In this document: one piece after another, positions 42,755 through 44,399 of the stretch
Numbering within the stretch: position 1 is the first letter of the stretch
Layout: each line of letters starts with the position of its first letter
Assembly (NCBI GenBank): GCA_947449005.1
Contig: CANFPP010000014.1
Coordinates: 1 to 44,399, forward strand
Direction of reading: 5' to 3'
DNA length: 44,399 nucleotides
From: Holosporales bacterium
GTDB lineage: Bacteria; Pseudomonadota; Alphaproteobacteria; Paracaedibacterales; CANFPP01
Notes under the pieces: generated by a model
The model's database searches: none
The model's input: the letters and a program-made list of their open reading frames with translations, nothing else
What the model was told of the DNA's origin: nothing
Position numbers and translations under genes: made by a program

Positions 42755-44104
42755 ATGTCTTCCCTTCTTTCTCCCTCCGTGAGAAGTTTGTGCCGCATCT
42801 CATTACCTCTGATGATTACATCATTGTCGGGCAATATGATGCTCCTGCTCGATCGCTTAATTCTAGCCCGCTATTCCGCAGAAGCGATGAATGCTGCAGC
42901 AACGGCTGCGATGGCCTGTGCCATTTTTCAATTTGGAGCGATATCCATTGCTTCAATTGCAGAAGTGTTTGTAGGACAATATAACGGCGCAAAAGAATAT
43001 AAGAAAACTCCAGAACCTGTCTGGCAAATGATTTGGTTTTCTCTATCACTATTCTTTGTTTTTTGGCCAATTGCCACCTGGGGAGCCCCTTATTTTTTAC
43101 CAGGCACTTTATACATCGAAGGTAAGGATTATTTCTGGTGGATCATGATGTTTGGCCCATTGATGGCAATCATTGCCTCTTTTTCAGCTTTTTTTATTGG
43201 CAGAGGTTATGCTCAACTTGTGACGTGGAGTGCGCTGACTTGTAACATACTTAATGGCGGATTAAATGTTCTGTTAGTATTTGGCATTGATAACTGGCTA
43301 CAGCCTATGGGTGCCAAAGGTGCAGCAATTGCAACGGTATTTTCTCAGGTGATTCAAGTCATTATCCTTGGCGTGGTATTTTTAAACAAACATCACCGCG
43401 AAACCTGTCACACGCATAAGTGGAATTTTAATGGTTCTCTTTTATTAAGCTGCCTAAAAATCGGAACCCCCTCATCTATCAGCCATATGATTGAGTTTGC
43501 CGCCTGGTCGACTCTTTTTAGAATTACGGCCACTATTCATTTGGACTATATAACCGTACAAACAATCGGCAATAGTGTGTTTGTATTTTTTGCATTTGTA
43601 ACAGAAGGCATGCAAAAGGGTATTGTCGCAATTGCATCAAATCTTATTGGCGCAAAACAGGAAAAAGACATTCAAAAATTAATCTACTCTGGCCTAAAAC
43701 TTCATAGCTTGTTTATGGCGATATTTTTAATTCCGTTAGTTCTATATTCCGACCCTATTGTACGTTTGTTTTTGCCTAGCATAGGAGAGATAGACTCCCC
43801 TCTCTATCAAGAGTGTATCAACATATTAAAATGGGTTTGGCTATATTTTGCCTTTGATGGGGTCGTTTGGATTTTGGGAGGAATTTTAACATCCGGTGGC
43901 GATACACGTTTTATGATGTTCATGAATGCAGCAGGAGCTTGGTTCTTTGCAATTACCCCAATCTACATAGCTATCCATTATTTTCATGTAAAATCATCAA
44001 CAGCCTGGGGAATATCCGTTTTCTATGCAATTGCGAATATGCTAGCGTTCATCCTTCGGTACAAATCAAATCGCTGGAAACATACGATCATCCAAGACTC
44101 ATAA
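42755..44104 (+). CDS. MATE family multidrug/metabolite exporter
   Basis: A 449-residue polytopic protein with about 12 predicted helices in two halves. The N-terminal half has LPLMITSLSGNMMLLLDRLI and AAATAAMACAIFQFGAI, typical of MATE transporters that exchange substrates with Na+ or H+. The substrate is unknown. It starts 22 bases after lipA and lies between lipA and ratA, which are normally adjacent in alphaproteobacteria, so it is probably an insertion in this lineage. Confidence 0.88.
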   Translation: MSSLLSPSVRSLCRISLPLMITSLSGNMMLLLDRLILARYSAEAMNAAATAAMACAIFQFGAISIASIAEVFVGQYNGAKEYKKTPEPVWQMIWFSLSLFFVFWPIATWGAPYFLPGTLYIEGKDYFWWIMMFGPLMAIIASFSAFFIGRGYAQLVTWSALTCNILNGGLNVLLVFGIDNWLQPMGAKGAAIATVFSQVIQVIILGVVFLNKHHRETCHTHKWNFNGSLLLSCLKIGTPSSISHMIEFAAWSTLFRITATIHLDYITVQTIGNSVFVFFAFVTEGMQKGIVAIASNLIGAKQEKDIQKLIYSGLKLHSLFMAIFLIPLVLYSDPIVRLFLPSIGEIDSPLYQECINILKWVWLYFAFDGVVWILGGILTSGGDTRFMMFMNAAGAWFFAITPIYIAIHYFHVKSSTAWGISVFYAIANMLAFILRYKSNRWKHTIIQDS

Positions 44105-44123
44105 GAATGAAAGCTCTCCTCTA

Positions 44124-44270
44124 ATGCCAACATATACTGATATTAAGAAAATGCCGTACTCTGCCAAACAAATGTTTGATTTGGTTGCAGATGTTGAAGC
44201 CTATCCAGATTTTTTGCCATGGATTGCTAAAGCTATAATTTCAAAAAGTGAAGGCCGTGTTCTAAAATGA
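44124..44270 (+). pseudogene. ratA: ratA/coq10-family gene, truncated by insertion sequence
   Basis: The frame MPTYTDIKKMPYSAKQMFDL, then VADVEAYPDFLPW is the START-domain N-terminus of the RatA/Coq10 family (ubiquinone-binding, or ribosome-associated by annotation), normally ~145-150 residues. Similarity stops at SEGRVLK, followed at once by a TGA that belongs to the inserted DNA. Only 48 codons remain in the window. The remainder may lie beyond the element, outside this window. Confidence 0.85.
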
Positions 44271-44399
44271 GGTGCAACGCATTAGAGTGTTTGTTGATAA
44301 GACAGGCACAGAAAGGCGTTGCAAATGAGAGAATACAAACAATTAGGATATGAAGAAAGAATAAAATTGGCAGCGCTTCGTCAATCGCAGTCATCACTA
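44264..44399 (+). mobile_element. Left end of an IS30-type insertion sequence
   Basis: Similarity to ratA ends near 44264-44268 and new sequence begins (TGAGGTGCAACGCATTAGAG). An inverted pair TGCAACGC (44273-44280) and GCGTTGCA (44316-44323) lies just before the transposase start. Such sequence could belong to a terminal inverted repeat or to the transposase promoter. The element runs off the window, so its right end and target duplication cannot be seen. Confidence 0.75.
44325..44399 (+). CDS. IS30-family transposase, N-terminal fragment (runs off window)
   Basis: Only 25 codons are visible: MREYKQLGYEERIKLAALRQ and a few more. The YKQL..EER..I..L segment matches the N-terminal helix-turn-helix of IS30-family transposases. 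The catalytic DDE domain is outside the window. It reads in the same direction as the broken ratA. Confidence 0.75.
   Translation, partial: MREYKQLGYEERIKLAALRQSQSSL

Noticed and set aside
1-44399. CRISPR arrays, tRNA or rRNA genes
   Set aside because: I saw no regularly spaced direct repeats and no tRNA cloverleaf or rRNA-like sequence; short palindromic repeats here are dispersed, not arrayed.

Overview
This 44.4 kb, AT-rich window comes from an alphaproteobacterium, most likely a host-associated or intracellular one (Holosporales/Rickettsiales-like; this placement is inferred from gene content and order, with no search run). The evidence is the ffh-rpsP-rimM-trmD-rplS block, tsaE-amgK-murU, lpdA-lipA-ratA, phasin, LpxC, GC-rich palindromic intergenic repeats of the kind common in alphaproteobacteria, and an unusually high number of secreted proteins of unknown function.

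Layout. 1-3.9 kb (minus): translation and secretion block ffh, rpsP, rimM, trmD, rplS. 4.1-5.1 kb (minus): lpxC, with a long terminator-like hairpin behind it. 5.2-7.3 kb (plus): tsaE, amgK-like kinase and murU-like nucleotidyltransferase, i.e. tRNA modification plus cell-wall sugar recycling. 7.3-9.1 kb (minus): a YheO-type regulator and a PLP aminotransferase in overlapping frames, behind a promoter that carries a perfect inverted repeat. 9.1-10.1 kb: an EEP-family phosphodiesterase. 10.2-16.3 kb (minus): polA and yggU (DUF167), whose ancestral junction appears to have been duplicated and opened at least twice by accessory genes (an AAA/DUF4143 ATPase and a secreted orphan), leaving scraps of the polA 3' end and a broken yggU copy.

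16.3-30.3 kb is a secretome-rich region in which housekeeping genes (prfB with an intact programmed +1 frameshift, ilvA, bolA) are interleaved with exported proteins: a Sel1-like protein, a candidate secreted zinc deaminase (HSE plus PCxxC motifs), a Ser-rich protein, a trypsin-like protease, a small helical protein, a 711-residue membrane/helical-repeat protein, a beta-lactamase-fold serine hydrolase, a glycerophosphodiesterase lipoprotein, a lytic transglycosylase and an Ala/Pro-rich membrane-anchored protein. 30.3-30.8 kb is a RelE/RHH toxin-antitoxin pair; 30.8-31.3 kb is a repeat-filled gap.

31.3-39.8 kb (minus): ABC1 kinase, oligoendopeptidase F, a methyltransferase, two small membrane proteins, a single-domain voltage-gated-type cation channel with an acidic, calcium-channel-like filter, a phasin, and an EnvZ/OmpR-type two-component system. 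39.8-44.1 kb (plus): lpdA, a DUF4160/DUF2442 pair, lipA and a MATE exporter. The window ends in ratA, which is broken after about 48 codons by the left end of an IS30-type insertion sequence. I found no rRNA, tRNA or CRISPR array.

The best candidates for something undescribed are the secreted deaminase-like protein (16908-18086), the polA/yggU insertion hot spot (10.2-13.6 kb) and the acidic-filter ion channel (36062-36880).
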